Source of the DNA: Rhodocyclaceae bacterium
GTDB lineage: Bacteria; Pseudomonadota; Gammaproteobacteria; Burkholderiales; Rhodocyclaceae
Direction: 5' to 3'
Length of the DNA stretch: 39,576 nt
Assembly: GCA_029982755.1 (NCBI GenBank)
Contig: JARRBR010000016.1
Location: 1 to 39,576 of the forward strand
In this document: in pieces, positions 30,849 through 38,360 of the stretch
How positions within the stretch are numbered: the stretch's first letter is position 1
How the letters are laid out: the number at the start of each line of letters is the position of its first letter
The notes under the pieces: generated by a model
The model's database searches: none
Told to the model about the DNA's origin: nothing
Seen by the model: the letters and a program-made list of their open reading frames with translations, nothing else
Translations under genes and position numbers: made by a program

Positions 30849-32201
30849 TCAGGCCAGGGCGGCATCGAGCGCCGCGGCTGCGCCATCGACCAGATGCGCG
30901 ATCTCGGCCTCGCCGACGACGTAGGGCGGCATGAAGTAGACCGTGTCGCCGATCGGCCGCAGCAGCACGCCCCGGTCGAGTCCGGCAGCGAAGAAGCGGC
31001 GCGCGAAGCCCGCCCCGGCACCGACGACGTCGAAGGCGGCGATCATCCCGGTCTGGCGCTGGTGGCGGACCGCGGGGTGAGCGCCGAAGCGCGCCTGAAG
31101 CGCATCGCCGAGCAGCCGGCCGCGGATGCGGTTGGCTTCGAGCACCCCGTCCTCGGTGAAAATGTCCAGCGTGGCCAATGCCGCGCGGCAGGCAAGCGGG
31201 TTGCCGGTGTAGGAGTGCGAATGCAGGAATGCCCGGCTGGCGCTGTCGTCGTAGAAGGCGCGGTAGATGTCTTCGGTGCTCAACACCAGGGACAGCGGCA
31301 GGTAGCCGCCGGAGATGCCCTTCGACAGGCAGATGAAATCCGGCCAGCCGGTCCCGGCGTCGGGCTGGTCGGCGGGACCCGCGACCTGCTCCCAGGCGAA
31401 GAAGCTGCCCGTGCGGCCGCAGCCGACCGCGATCTCGTCGGCGATCAGATGCACGCGGTAGCGGTCGCACAGTGCGCGCGCAAGCCGCAGGTATTCGGCG
31501 TCGTACATCACCATGCCGGCCGCGCCCTGTACCAGCGGCTCGACGATGAGGGCGGCGATCTGGTCGTGATGGGCCGCGAGTTCGGCCTCCAGTGCGGCCG
31601 CAGCGCGGCGGGCGAGGTCGACGGGGGTCTCGTGCGCCGACGCCAGGCGCGCGTCGGGGGTGGGCACGGTCGTGCCGGAACGCACCAGCGGCGCGTAAGC
31701 GTCGCGGAAGATCGCCACGTCGGTGACTGCGAGCGCCCCCACCGTCTCGCCGTGATAGCTGCCTGCGAGGCTCAGGAAGCGGGTCTTCCCCGGCTCGCCG
31801 CGGTTGCGCCAGTAATGCACGCTCATCTTCAGCGCGATCTCGGTCGCCGAGGCGCCGTCGGAGGCGTAGAAGGCGTGGCCGAGGCGCTGCCCGGTGAGCA
31901 CGGCAAGGCGCTCGGACAGCGCCACCACCGGCTCGTGGGTGAAGCCCGCCAGCATCGCGTGCTCGAGCGTGTCGAGCTGGTCCTTGATCGCCGCGTTGAT
32001 GCGCGCATTGCAATGGCCGAAGAGATTGACCCACCACGAGCTGATGCCGTCCAGCAGCCGGCGGCCGTCGGCATCGATGAGCCATGGGCCCTCGCCGCGC
32101 ACGATCGGCACCAGCGGCAGGGTCTCGTGCTGCTTCATCTGGGTGCACGGGTGCCACACGGCGGCGAGCGAGCGGGCGAGCAGATCGTCGGCGGGGGTCA
32201 T
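30849..32201 (-). CDS. bioA: Adenosylmethionine-8-amino-7-oxononanoate transaminase BioA
   Basis: PLP class III aminotransferase that makes 7,8-diaminopelargonic acid from KAPA with SAM as amino donor. The 450-residue protein has the BioA-specific [12 protein letters not shown] (about 15-26), [17 protein letters not shown], and [16 protein letters not shown] (PLP phosphate site). [24 protein letters not shown], and the PLP Lys in [15 protein letters not shown] follow. The [11 protein letters not shown] motif separates it from ornithine/acetylornithine aminotransferases. The ATG at 32201 is chosen because the 31 upstream in-frame codons span the predicted promoter. It is the first gene of the biotin operon and diverges from yaaA. 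Confidence 0.97.
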   Translation of the reverse strand: MTPADDLLARSLAAVWHPCTQMKQHETLPLVPIVRGEGPWLIDADGRRLLDGISSWWVNLFGHCNARINAAIKDQLDTLEHAMLAGFTHEPVVALSERLAVLTGQRLGHAFYASDGASATEIALKMSVHYWRNRGEPGKTRFLSLAGSYHGETVGALAVTDVAIFRDAYAPLVRSGTTVPTPDARLASAHETPVDLARRAAAALEAELAAHHDQIAALIVEPLVQGAAGMVMYDAEYLRLARALCDRYRVHLIADEIAVGCGRTGSFFAWEQVAGPADQPDAGTGWPDFICLSKGISGGYLPLSLVLSTEDIYRAFYDDSASRAFLHSHSYTGNPLACRAALATLDIFTEDGVLEANRIRGRLLGDALQARFGAHPAVRHQRQTGMIAAFDVVGAGAGFARRFFAAGLDRGVLLRPIGDTVYFMPPYVVGEAEIAHLVDGAAAALDAALA

Positions 32202-32231
32202 GGCGCGGGCGGCGGAACGAAACGGGCGCCC

Positions 32232-32260
32232 ATGGTGGGCAAACGCTCCGGGGCTGTCAA
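32232..32260 (-). promoter_or_regulatory. Candidate promoter of the bioAFHCD operon
   Basis: On the minus strand a perfect -35 TTGACA (32255-32260) is followed after 17 bp by CACCAT (32232-32237), a weak -10. It would start transcription about 25 nt before the bioA ATG. I see no BirA-type operator (TTGTAAACC-like) and no BioR-type palindrome in the bioA/yaaA gap. Confidence 0.4.
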
Positions 32261-32330
32261 TCGCACGACCCGTGCGCTTCTGCGCGGGCTGCACCGCGTC
32301 CGGCGTCTGGGCCGCCTGTGCGGATTCGCG

Positions 32331-32337
32331 TTAACAT
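32331..32337 (+). promoter_or_regulatory. Possible -10 element for yaaA
   Basis: GTTAACATCGGCGGG contains TAACAT (32332-32337), followed by the same CGGCGGG-type sequence seen after other -10 elements in this window. No good -35 is seen at 17 bp. It would give a transcript start near 32344, about 35 nt before the yaaA ATG. Confidence 0.3.
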
Positions 32338-32378
32338 CGGCGGGTCCGGCGAGTCCGCCGCTTCGCACAACGAAACCC

Positions 32379-33164
32379 ATGATCCTCGTCATCTCTCCCG
32401 CCAAGGCGCTCGACTACGAGACGCCGCTGACCACCGCCACCTTCACTCAGCCCGATTTCCTCGATGACGCCAGCGCGCTGATCGAGGTCCTGCGCGAGAA
32501 GTCGCCGGCCGACATCGCCGAGCTGATGTCGCTGTCGGATCCGCTCGCCACGCTCAACGTCGCGCGCTATGCGAGCTGGTCGCGCCCCTTCGCGCCCGAC
32601 AACGCCAGGCAGGCGGTGCTCGCCTTCAACGGCGACGTGTACGAGGGCCTGGACGCCAAGAGCCTCAGCGAGCAACAGCTCGCCTGGGCGCAAGACCACC
32701 TGCGCATCCTGTCCGGCCTTTACGGCGTGCTGCGTCCGCTCGACCTGATGCAGCCCTACCGCCTGGAGATGGGCACGAGGCTCGCCAATCCGCGCGGGAA
32801 GAATCTCTACGAGTTCTGGGGCGAGCGCATCACCGACGAACTCAACCGCCTGCTCGCGCAAGAGGAAGAGGCCGGGCGCGAGCGCGTGCTGGTGAATCTC
32901 GCCTCCGACGAATACTTCAAGTCGGTCAAGCCGAAGAAGCTCAAGGGCCGCATCGTCACGCCGGTGTTCGAGGACTGGAAGGGCGGGCGCTACAAGATCA
33001 TCAGCTTCTACGCCAAGCGCGCCCGCGGCCTGATGAGCCGCTACGTCATTACGAACCGCATCGACGAGGTCGAAGCGCTGAAGGGCTTCGACAGCGAGGG
33101 CTACGCCTTCGCCGCCGACGCCTCGGATGCCGACACCCTGGTCTTCCGTCGCCGCGAGGAATGA
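32379..33164 (+). CDS. yaaA: Peroxide stress protein YaaA (DUF328/UPF0246)
   Basis: Member of the YaaA family; in E. coli the protein lowers free intracellular iron and DNA damage under peroxide. The 261-residue product (E. coli 258) starts with the family N-terminus [17 protein letters not shown] and has [14 protein letters not shown] (near 83-96), [36 protein letters not shown] and [20 protein letters not shown] much longer in-frame ORF starting inside the biotin genes is a GC-rich shadow upstream of this start. It overlaps the downstream peptidase gene region, with GAGGA at its 3' end acting as the next ribosome site. Confidence 0.95.
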   Translation: MILVISPAKALDYETPLTTATFTQPDFLDDASALIEVLREKSPADIAELMSLSDPLATLNVARYASWSRPFAPDNARQAVLAFNGDVYEGLDAKSLSEQQLAWAQDHLRILSGLYGVLRPLDLMQPYRLEMGTRLANPRGKNLYEFWGERITDELNRLLAQEEEAGRERVLVNLASDEYFKSVKPKKLKGRIVTPVFEDWKGGRYKIISFYAKRARGLMSRYVITNRIDEVEALKGFDSEGYAFAADASDADTLVFRRREE

Positions 33165-33169
33165 GCGCG

Positions 33170-34306
33170 ATGAAGATCAGCTCCGCCTTCGACTCGGGTG
33201 CGATCGAGGTCGTCAGCCTCGACGACCCGGCCAACATCCGCCTGCGCCTGCGCAAGGACAACGCCGCCGACTTCCACCAGTGGTTCCACTTCCGGCTGAT
33301 GGGCGCGGCGGGCAAGCCCCTGCGCATGGTGTTCGACAACGCGGGGACCGCGGCCTACCCGGACGGCTGGCCCGACTACCGCTGCGCGGCCTCCTACGAC
33401 CGCCAGAACTGGTTCCGCATCCCCGGCACGCGCTACGAGAACGGCGAGCTGATCGTCGAGCACACGCCCGAGCGCGACAGCATCTACTACGCCTACTTCG
33501 AGCCCTATTCGCACGAACGGCACCTCGACCTGCTCGCGCGTGCCGAGCTGTCGCCCTACGCCCGGGTGCGCGACCTCGGCAGCACGGTCGACGGCCGCGA
33601 TCTCGACCTGGTGGTGGTCGGCCGGGATGCGCCCGGCCGCGTGCCGGTGTGGATCATCGCCCGCCAGCATCCGGGCGAGACGATGGCCGAGTGGTTCGTC
33701 GAAGGCCTGCTCGAGCGCCTGCTCGACGGCGCCGATCCGGTCGCGCGCAAGGTGCGCGAGCACGCGGTGCTGTACATCGTCCCCAGCATGAACCCGGACG
33801 GCGCGGTGCGCGGCAATCTGCGCACCAACGCCGCCGGCCGCAACCTCAACCGCGAATGGCGCGAACCGGACCCGGTCGCCAGCCCCGAGGTCTTCCTGGT
33901 GCGCGCGGAGATGGAGCGCACGGGCTGCACGCTGTTCCTGGACATCCACGGCGACGAGGCGCTGCCCTACGTGTTCTTCTCGACTGCCGAGGAGGTCCCG
34001 GGCTTCACCCCCGAGGCGGCCGCGGCGCAGGCGAAGTTCGTCGAAAACTTCCTCGCGGTGAGTCCGGACTTCCAGACGGAGGAGGGCTACAAGCCCGGCC
34101 GCTTCGGAGAGGAACTGCTGACGCTCGCCAGCAAGTGGGTCGCCAACCGCTTCGGCTGCGTGTCGCTGACGCTGGAGATGCCGTTCAAGGACAACGCGAT
34201 CCTGCCCGACGGCCAGGTCGGCTGGAACGGCGCGCGCAGCAAGCGCCTGGGGGCGGCGATGCTGAATCCCATCCTGGGCCATCTGTCGGCCGCGCCAGGA
34301 AAATAG
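33170..34306 (+). CDS. M14-family zinc carboxypeptidase (bacterial M14_6-like)
   Basis: Predicted metallocarboxypeptidase; the natural substrate is unknown. The 378-residue protein has an N-terminal beta domain (about 1-120, with WFHFRLMGAAGKPLRMVF) and a C-terminal peptidase domain. The zinc ligands are His167 and Glu170 in RQHPGETMAEW and His260 in LDIHGDEALPY. The SMNPDGAVRGNLRTNAAGRNLNREW substrate-binding block lies between them, and a catalytic Glu is likely in SLTLEMPF. There is no signal peptide, so it should act in the cytoplasm. GAGGA at 33156-33160 directly abuts an ATG at 33161 but sits 9 nt before the ATG at 33170, so the latter is chosen. It is probably cotranscribed with yaaA. 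Confidence 0.92.
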   Translation: MKISSAFDSGAIEVVSLDDPANIRLRLRKDNAADFHQWFHFRLMGAAGKPLRMVFDNAGTAAYPDGWPDYRCAASYDRQNWFRIPGTRYENGELIVEHTPERDSIYYAYFEPYSHERHLDLLARAELSPYARVRDLGSTVDGRDLDLVVVGRDAPGRVPVWIIARQHPGETMAEWFVEGLLERLLDGADPVARKVREHAVLYIVPSMNPDGAVRGNLRTNAAGRNLNREWREPDPVASPEVFLVRAEMERTGCTLFLDIHGDEALPYVFFSTAEEVPGFTPEAAAAQAKFVENFLAVSPDFQTEEGYKPGRFGEELLTLASKWVANRFGCVSLTLEMPFKDNAILPDGQVGWNGARSKRLGAAMLNPILGHLSAAPGK

Positions 34307-34315
34307 CGCGGCCGA
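34286..34315. terminator. Perfect 10-bp inverted repeat across the peptidase stop codon
   Basis: TCGGCCGCGC, a ten-base loop CAGGAAAATA, then GCGCGGCCGA form a perfect 10-bp stem. The stop TAG of the M14 gene starts in the loop and ends in the 3' arm. The converging hpnE ends only 14 bp away, so the structure may end or protect both transcripts. No strong T-run flanks it. Confidence 0.5.
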
Positions 34316-34320
34316 GCCGA

Positions 34321-35646
34321 TCAGCCGCTGCGCCCGAGGTCCGCGAGAATCGCGGTGGCGCAGGCCACCCCCGAGCGCACCGCGGATTCGAGCGTGGCCG
34401 GGTAGTCGGAATCCAGATAATCCCCCGCCAGCCAAAGCCCGGGCAGCGGGGTCCGGATGCCGGGGCGGAAGACGCCGGGGCGGCAGGCGATCGTGGCGCG
34501 TTTCTCGACGATGACCTGCGACCACTCCGGCGCCGGCAGGCGGCGGCCGAGCTGGCGTTCGAGCTGGGCATGCACGGCCAGGATCAGGTCGTCGCGTTCC
34601 AGCGCCTCGTGCGGCCCGTGGGCGCTGATCACGCACGCGAACAATCCTTCCGGTCCGCCGAGCTGACCGCGGTCGAACACCCATTGCGCCGGATCGGCGG
34701 GGCTTTCGGACACCAGGCCGATCATCGCTTCGGGCAGGCGCTGGCCCTTGCCCAGCGCCAGATACACCGAGACGATCGGTTCGTGCTCGAGCGCCCCGAT
34801 CTGCTCCGCCAGCCGCCCGCAGCCGCCGGTGGACGCGAGCAGCGGCGCGGCGTGGTAGGGCGCGGTGGCGAGCACCACATGCGGCCAGGGCTGGCTGCCG
34901 GGGTCGCCCTCGAGCCGGTAGCCGCCGGGCACCGGGCGAATGGCGTCGATCGCGTTGCCGGTGCGCAGCTTGCCGCGGCGGGTGGCCAGGTAGCGCGCGG
35001 CAGGCACCGGGAAGAGTTCGGACAGGTCGGTGCGCGGCAACAGCAGCTCGCTGGCGGAAGCGCCTGCGGCCAGGCTGTCGCGCAGCACGTTGGCGAAAAC
35101 CTGGGCGGAAGCCGCCTCGATCGGCGTGTTGAGCGCGGCCACGCACAGCGGCGCCCACACCAGGCCGCTCAGCTTCGCCGTCTGCCGCGTCTCGGCCAGC
35201 AGTTGCGCCACGGTCATGTCCGCGACCGGCAGGCGGAAGTCGCGCTTCCTGAGCCAGCGCATCAGGCGCAGCATGGCCAGCTTGTCGCCCCAGTCCAGGC
35301 CCTTGGCGCGCAGCAGGCCGACGGCGAGGTGGAAGGGCGCGGGCAACGCCGCCGCCTTCAGATGCAGCTGACCCGGCACGTGCAAGGTCAGCGGCAGGTG
35401 GGCGAGCTGCTTGGGCGAACAGCCGGTCAGGCGCAGCAGGCGGGTGAGCTCGCTGTAGGCGCCGATCAGGATGTGCTGGCCGTTGTCCACCCGCCAGTGA
35501 TGGTCCTTGTGCACCACGCGCGCGCGCCCGCCCAGGGTGTGCGAGCGCTCGAACACCGTCACGTGCACACCGGCGCGCGCGAGCTCGACCCCGCAGGCGA
35601 GGCCAGCGTAGCCCGCGCCGATGATGGCGACGACCGGCACGCTCAT
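34321..35646 (-). CDS. hpnE: Squalene-associated FAD-dependent desaturase HpnE
   Basis: FAD amine-oxidase-like enzyme that reduces hydroxysqualene to squalene in the HpnC-D-E route. The 441-residue protein has the dinucleotide-binding motif VAIIGAGYAGLACGVELARAG (about 6-26), then FERSHTLGGRAR and NGQHILIGAY. The C-terminal FAD-binding end LPGLWLAGDYLDSDYPATLESAVRSG is present. It is third in the minus-strand hpnCDE group, 79 bp after hpnD; the gap holds a perfect GC-rich hairpin. Family members were formerly annotated as phytoene or zeta-carotene desaturase-like; the hpnC/hpnD neighbours support the squalene role. Confidence 0.94.
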   Translation of the reverse strand: MSVPVVAIIGAGYAGLACGVELARAGVHVTVFERSHTLGGRARVVHKDHHWRVDNGQHILIGAYSELTRLLRLTGCSPKQLAHLPLTLHVPGQLHLKAAALPAPFHLAVGLLRAKGLDWGDKLAMLRLMRWLRKRDFRLPVADMTVAQLLAETRQTAKLSGLVWAPLCVAALNTPIEAASAQVFANVLRDSLAAGASASELLLPRTDLSELFPVPAARYLATRRGKLRTGNAIDAIRPVPGGYRLEGDPGSQPWPHVVLATAPYHAAPLLASTGGCGRLAEQIGALEHEPIVSVYLALGKGQRLPEAMIGLVSESPADPAQWVFDRGQLGGPEGLFACVISAHGPHEALERDDLILAVHAQLERQLGRRLPAPEWSQVIVEKRATIACRPGVFRPGIRTPLPGLWLAGDYLDSDYPATLESAVRSGVACATAILADLGRSG

Positions 35647-35674
35647 GGCGCTGCCCTCCTGGCGCTACGCGACA

Positions 35675-35691
35675 TCCTCCCCGGGGGAGGA
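35675..35691. repeat. GC-rich hairpin between hpnD and hpnE
   Basis: TCCTCCCC-G-GGGGAGGA: a near-perfect 17-bp palindrome in the 79-bp gap between hpnD and hpnE. The loop would open by several bases in RNA. No T-run follows on the minus strand. It may lower or process expression between the two genes. Confidence 0.45.
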
Positions 35692-35725
35692 GAGCGCTTC
35701 CCTGCGGGCGGTCGTGCGGGCGCGC

Positions 35726-36559
35726 TCATGCGCGGAACCAGGTCGTGCCTGCCAGCCACACCTTGCGCAGCGGCGTGAGCGAGGTGCGGCGGTCGAGCAC
35801 CAGGAAGCCGTCGCGGGCGATCTCGCGCAGCAGGGTGCGGTAGATCGCCGCCATCACCAGGCCGGGGCGCTGGGCCTTGCGGTCCACTGCCGGCAGTTGC
35901 GCGAAGGCCTGGTCGTAGAAGCGCTCCGCGCGCTCGGCCTGGAATGCCATCAGCTCGCGGAAGGCGTCCGAGTAGCGCGCCTCGAGGATGTCCTTGGCGG
36001 GCACGTTGAAGCGCTGCAGGTCCTCGATCGGCAGGTAGATGCGGCCGCGGCGGGCGTCTTCGCCGACGTCGCGGATGATGTTGGTGAGCTGGAAGGCCAG
36101 GCCGAGGTCGTGCGCGTACTTGAGCGTCTGGCGGTCCTGGTAGCCGAAGATCTCGGCCGCGAGCAGCCCGACCACGCTCGCCACCCGGTAGCAGTAGAGC
36201 TGAAGGCCCTTGAAGTCGAGGTAGCGCGTCTGCGCCAGGTCCATCGCCATGCCGTCGATGATCTCGAGCAGCTGCTCCTGCGGCAGGCGGAAGCGCTGCA
36301 GCACGTCCTTCAGGGCCAGGCCGACCGGGTGGGTGGGCGTGCCGCTGTAGATGCGGCCGACCTCCTGCCGCCACCACTCGAGCTTGGTCTGCGCCAGGGA
36401 CAGATCGTGGCACTCGTCGACCACGTCGTCCACCTCGCGGCAGAAGGCGTACAGCGCCGTGATCGCCTGGCGGCGCTCGGCGGGCAGGAACATGAAGCTG
36501 TAGTAGAAGCTCGAGCCGCTCCTGGCGGCCTTGTCCTGACAGTAGTCGTGCGGATTCAT
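35726..36559 (-). CDS. hpnD: Presqualene diphosphate synthase HpnD
   Basis: Head-to-head condensation of two farnesyl diphosphates to presqualene diphosphate. The 277-residue trans-isoprenyl synthase starts MNPHDYCQDKAARSGSSFYYSF and has the first Asp-rich motif CREVDDVVDE (about 40-49), the YCYRVASVVGLL block, and the second motif QLTNIIRDVGEDARRGRIYLP (about 157-177). These place it in the squalene/phytoene synthase family and in the HpnD subgroup by context. Its ATG overlaps the hpnC TGA (ATGA), so the two are translationally coupled. Confidence 0.94.
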   Translation of the reverse strand: MNPHDYCQDKAARSGSSFYYSFMFLPAERRQAITALYAFCREVDDVVDECHDLSLAQTKLEWWRQEVGRIYSGTPTHPVGLALKDVLQRFRLPQEQLLEIIDGMAMDLAQTRYLDFKGLQLYCYRVASVVGLLAAEIFGYQDRQTLKYAHDLGLAFQLTNIIRDVGEDARRGRIYLPIEDLQRFNVPAKDILEARYSDAFRELMAFQAERAERFYDQAFAQLPAVDRKAQRPGLVMAAIYRTLLREIARDGFLVLDRRTSLTPLRKVWLAGTTWFRA

Positions 36560-37404
36560 GCGGTTCTTCCGAAAGTCAGGGCGCGCCAGCCGAGGCGCAG
36601 CCAGTCGCGGCGACCGAGCGTGGGCCGATGGCGGAAGACATCGTAGCCGACCCCCTCGATGCGTTCGAGGATGCGCAGGCCACCGAGCACCACCAGGCGC
36701 AGCTCCCAGCCGATGCGTCCCGGGAGGGCGCGGGCGAGCGGGGCGCCGGAGCGCATCATGGCGCGCGCGCGTTGCACTTCGAAGGCGAGCAGCGCGCGCC
36801 AGTCGTCGTCGATCGCCGTCTCGCCACGCACCAGCGCGTCGAGACGGGCCTCATCGACACCGAAGCGGGCCATGTCGTCCTGCGGCAGGTAGATGCGCCG
36901 CTTGTTCCAGTCGACGCCTACGTCCTGCCAGAAGTTGATCAGCTGCAGGCTGGTGCAGATCGCGTCCGAGCGACGCAGGTTCTCCGCGGTGGCGGCGCCG
37001 TACAGATGCAGCATCAGCCGCCCGACGGGGTCGGCAGAGCGCCGGCAATAGTCGCGGAGCTCGTCGAAACTGGCGTAGCGGGTCTTGCCGACGTCCTGCA
37101 TGAAGGCGTCGAGCAGGTCGCGCAGCGGCTGCAGGGGCAACGCATGGGACGCGATTGCGTGCCCGAGGCGGGCGAAAAGCGGCGCCAGCCCGGCATCGCA
37201 CACCGGCTGGCCGCGGGCGCAGGCCTCGAGCGCGAGCTGGTAGTCGTGCAGGCGCGCGAGGCGGGCGATGGCCGGCGCGTCGCCTTCGTCGGCGACGTCG
37301 TCCGCGCTGCGCGCGAAGGCATAGATCGCCTCCACCGGTTCGCGCAGGCGCGCCGGCAGCAGCAGGGAGGCGACGGGAAAGTTTTCGTAGTGCTCGACCG
37401 GCAT
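36556..37404 (-). CDS. hpnC: Hydroxysqualene synthase HpnC
   Basis: Converts presqualene diphosphate to hydroxysqualene, acting between HpnD and HpnE. The 282-residue protein begins MPVEHYENFPVASLLLPARL, the typical HpnC start. Asp-rich motif 1 is FARSADDVADEGD (about 32-44) and motif 2 is INFWQDVGVDWNKRRIYLPQDD. In-frame starts at 37446 and 37611 are less likely: 37446 is only a few bases past the predicted transcript start, and the extra residues do not look like the family. It is first in the hpnCDE group, reading away from the ABC transporter genes. No squalene-hopene cyclase is in the window. Confidence 0.92.
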   Translation of the reverse strand: MPVEHYENFPVASLLLPARLREPVEAIYAFARSADDVADEGDAPAIARLARLHDYQLALEACARGQPVCDAGLAPLFARLGHAIASHALPLQPLRDLLDAFMQDVGKTRYASFDELRDYCRRSADPVGRLMLHLYGAATAENLRRSDAICTSLQLINFWQDVGVDWNKRRIYLPQDDMARFGVDEARLDALVRGETAIDDDWRALLAFEVQRARAMMRSGAPLARALPGRIGWELRLVVLGGLRILERIEGVGYDVFRHRPTLGRRDWLRLGWRALTFGRTA

Positions 37405-37459
37405 CGGGGCTGTGGTACGGACGTCACCGCTGGCCGGTGAATGCATCGCAAGGCCGGCG

Positions 37460-37465
37460 AGTATA
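37460..37465 (-). promoter_or_regulatory. -10 element for hpnCDE
   Basis: On the minus strand GG-TATACT-CGCCGGCC contains TATACT (5 of 6 bases of the consensus, with all three most conserved positions). It predicts transcription from about 37453, roughly 50 nt before the hpnC ATG at 37404. The -35 region is not recognisable. The CGCCGGCC after it matches the motif seen at rpsB and mtnP. Confidence 0.5.
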
Positions 37466-37667
37466 CCGCGGCGCGACGCGGCCCGTCGGGCTGTGGTCGC
37501 GCCGCATCCTTGCTCATGCACCGGCGCCGGCGCACGCAGGGCACGGCGTTTCTGCATTCTCCCCGAAAGCCCGTCCGCCGCTGCAACTTTCCGCCCGGCG
37601 TGATGACACAATCACCTGTCCAGGCCGCTGCGCAGGCACGCGGGCCTGGTCGTCCCCGCACGGCCCA
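37466..37667. other. hpnC / ABC transporter divergent intergenic region
   Basis: The 263-bp gap between the two divergent units has the hpnC -10 at its left edge. Near its right edge, TGA-CACAAT (37604-37612) could be a weak extended -10 for the ABC genes, with no clear -35. No repeat, RNA gene or credible small ORF stands out. Long in-frame ORFs crossing it on both strands look like GC-rich shadows. Confidence 0.35.
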
Positions 37668-38360
37668 ATGGATTCGATTCGGATGCTGGAACTCCGCCAA
37701 GTCTGCAAGACCCTGCCCGGCGTGCCGCCGCGCGTGCTGTTCGACCGGCTGTCGCTGCGCGTCGAGGCGGGCGAGTGCGTGGCGATCGTCGGCGAGTCCG
37801 GCGTCGGCAAATCCACGCTGCTCAACTGCATCGCCGGTCTCGAGCCGATCGACGCCGGCGAGATCCGGGTCGGCCCCTCGCGCATCGATCCTCTCGACGA
37901 CGACGCGATGGCGCGGCTGCGGCGCAGCCATTTCGGCTTCGTGTTCCAGGCCTTCCACATCCTGCCGCATCTGAACCTGCTGCAGAACGTGGCGCTGCCC
38001 CTGTGGTTGCTGGATGAAGCCGAGGGCGTCGCGGCGAGCCGCGCGCGGACGATGCTGGAGCGCGTCGGGCTCGGCACGCGCGCGGAGGACCCGCCGCAGC
38101 AGCTGTCCGGCGGCGAACTGCAACGGGTGGCGATCGCCCGTGCGCTGGTGCACCGACCGCATCTGGTGCTGGCGGACGAGCCCACCGGCAACCTCGACCC
38201 CGGGCGCGCGACCGAGGTGCTCGACCTGCTGCTCGGCCAGATCCGCGACAACCGGGCAGCCGGGGTACTGGTCACGCATTCGCGCACCGCAGCCGCGCTC
38301 GCCGACCGCGTGCTGGAACTGCGCGCCGACGGGCTGCACGACATCACGGCGCGACCATGA
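37668..38360 (+). CDS. ABC transporter ATP-binding protein (LolD/MacB/YbbA type)
   Basis: ATPase subunit of a MacB/LolCDE-like exporter or lipid-handling system. The 230-residue protein has Walker A GESGVGKST (42-50), a Q-loop in FGFVFQAFHILPHL, signature LSGGELQRVAIARAL, Walker B VLADEPTGNLD and an H-loop in LVTHS. The TGNLD ending is typical of the LolD/MacB/FtsE branch. The ATG at 37668 is used; an ATG five codons later (37683) is equally plausible. Its TGA overlaps the permease ATG by 4 bp. Partner context (one large FtsX-type permease) is closer to YbbA-YbbP than to LolD, but the substrate is unknown. Confidence 0.93.
   Translation: MDSIRMLELRQVCKTLPGVPPRVLFDRLSLRVEAGECVAIVGESGVGKSTLLNCIAGLEPIDAGEIRVGPSRIDPLDDDAMARLRRSHFGFVFQAFHILPHLNLLQNVALPLWLLDEAEGVAASRARTMLERVGLGTRAEDPPQQLSGGELQRVAIARALVHRPHLVLADEPTGNLDPGRATEVLDLLLGQIRDNRAAGVLVTHSRTAAALADRVLELRADGLHDITARP

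Noticed and set aside
29388-32378. In-frame extension of yaaA by about 1,000 codons through the biotin genes
   Set aside because: It is antisense to bioH, bioF and bioA; only the last 261 codons show YaaA motifs and the family start is at 32379.
37405-37611. Longer hpnC starts at 37611 and 37446
   Set aside because: They lie upstream of, or within a few bases of, the predicted transcript start and lack ribosome sites; the family-like N-terminus begins at 37404.
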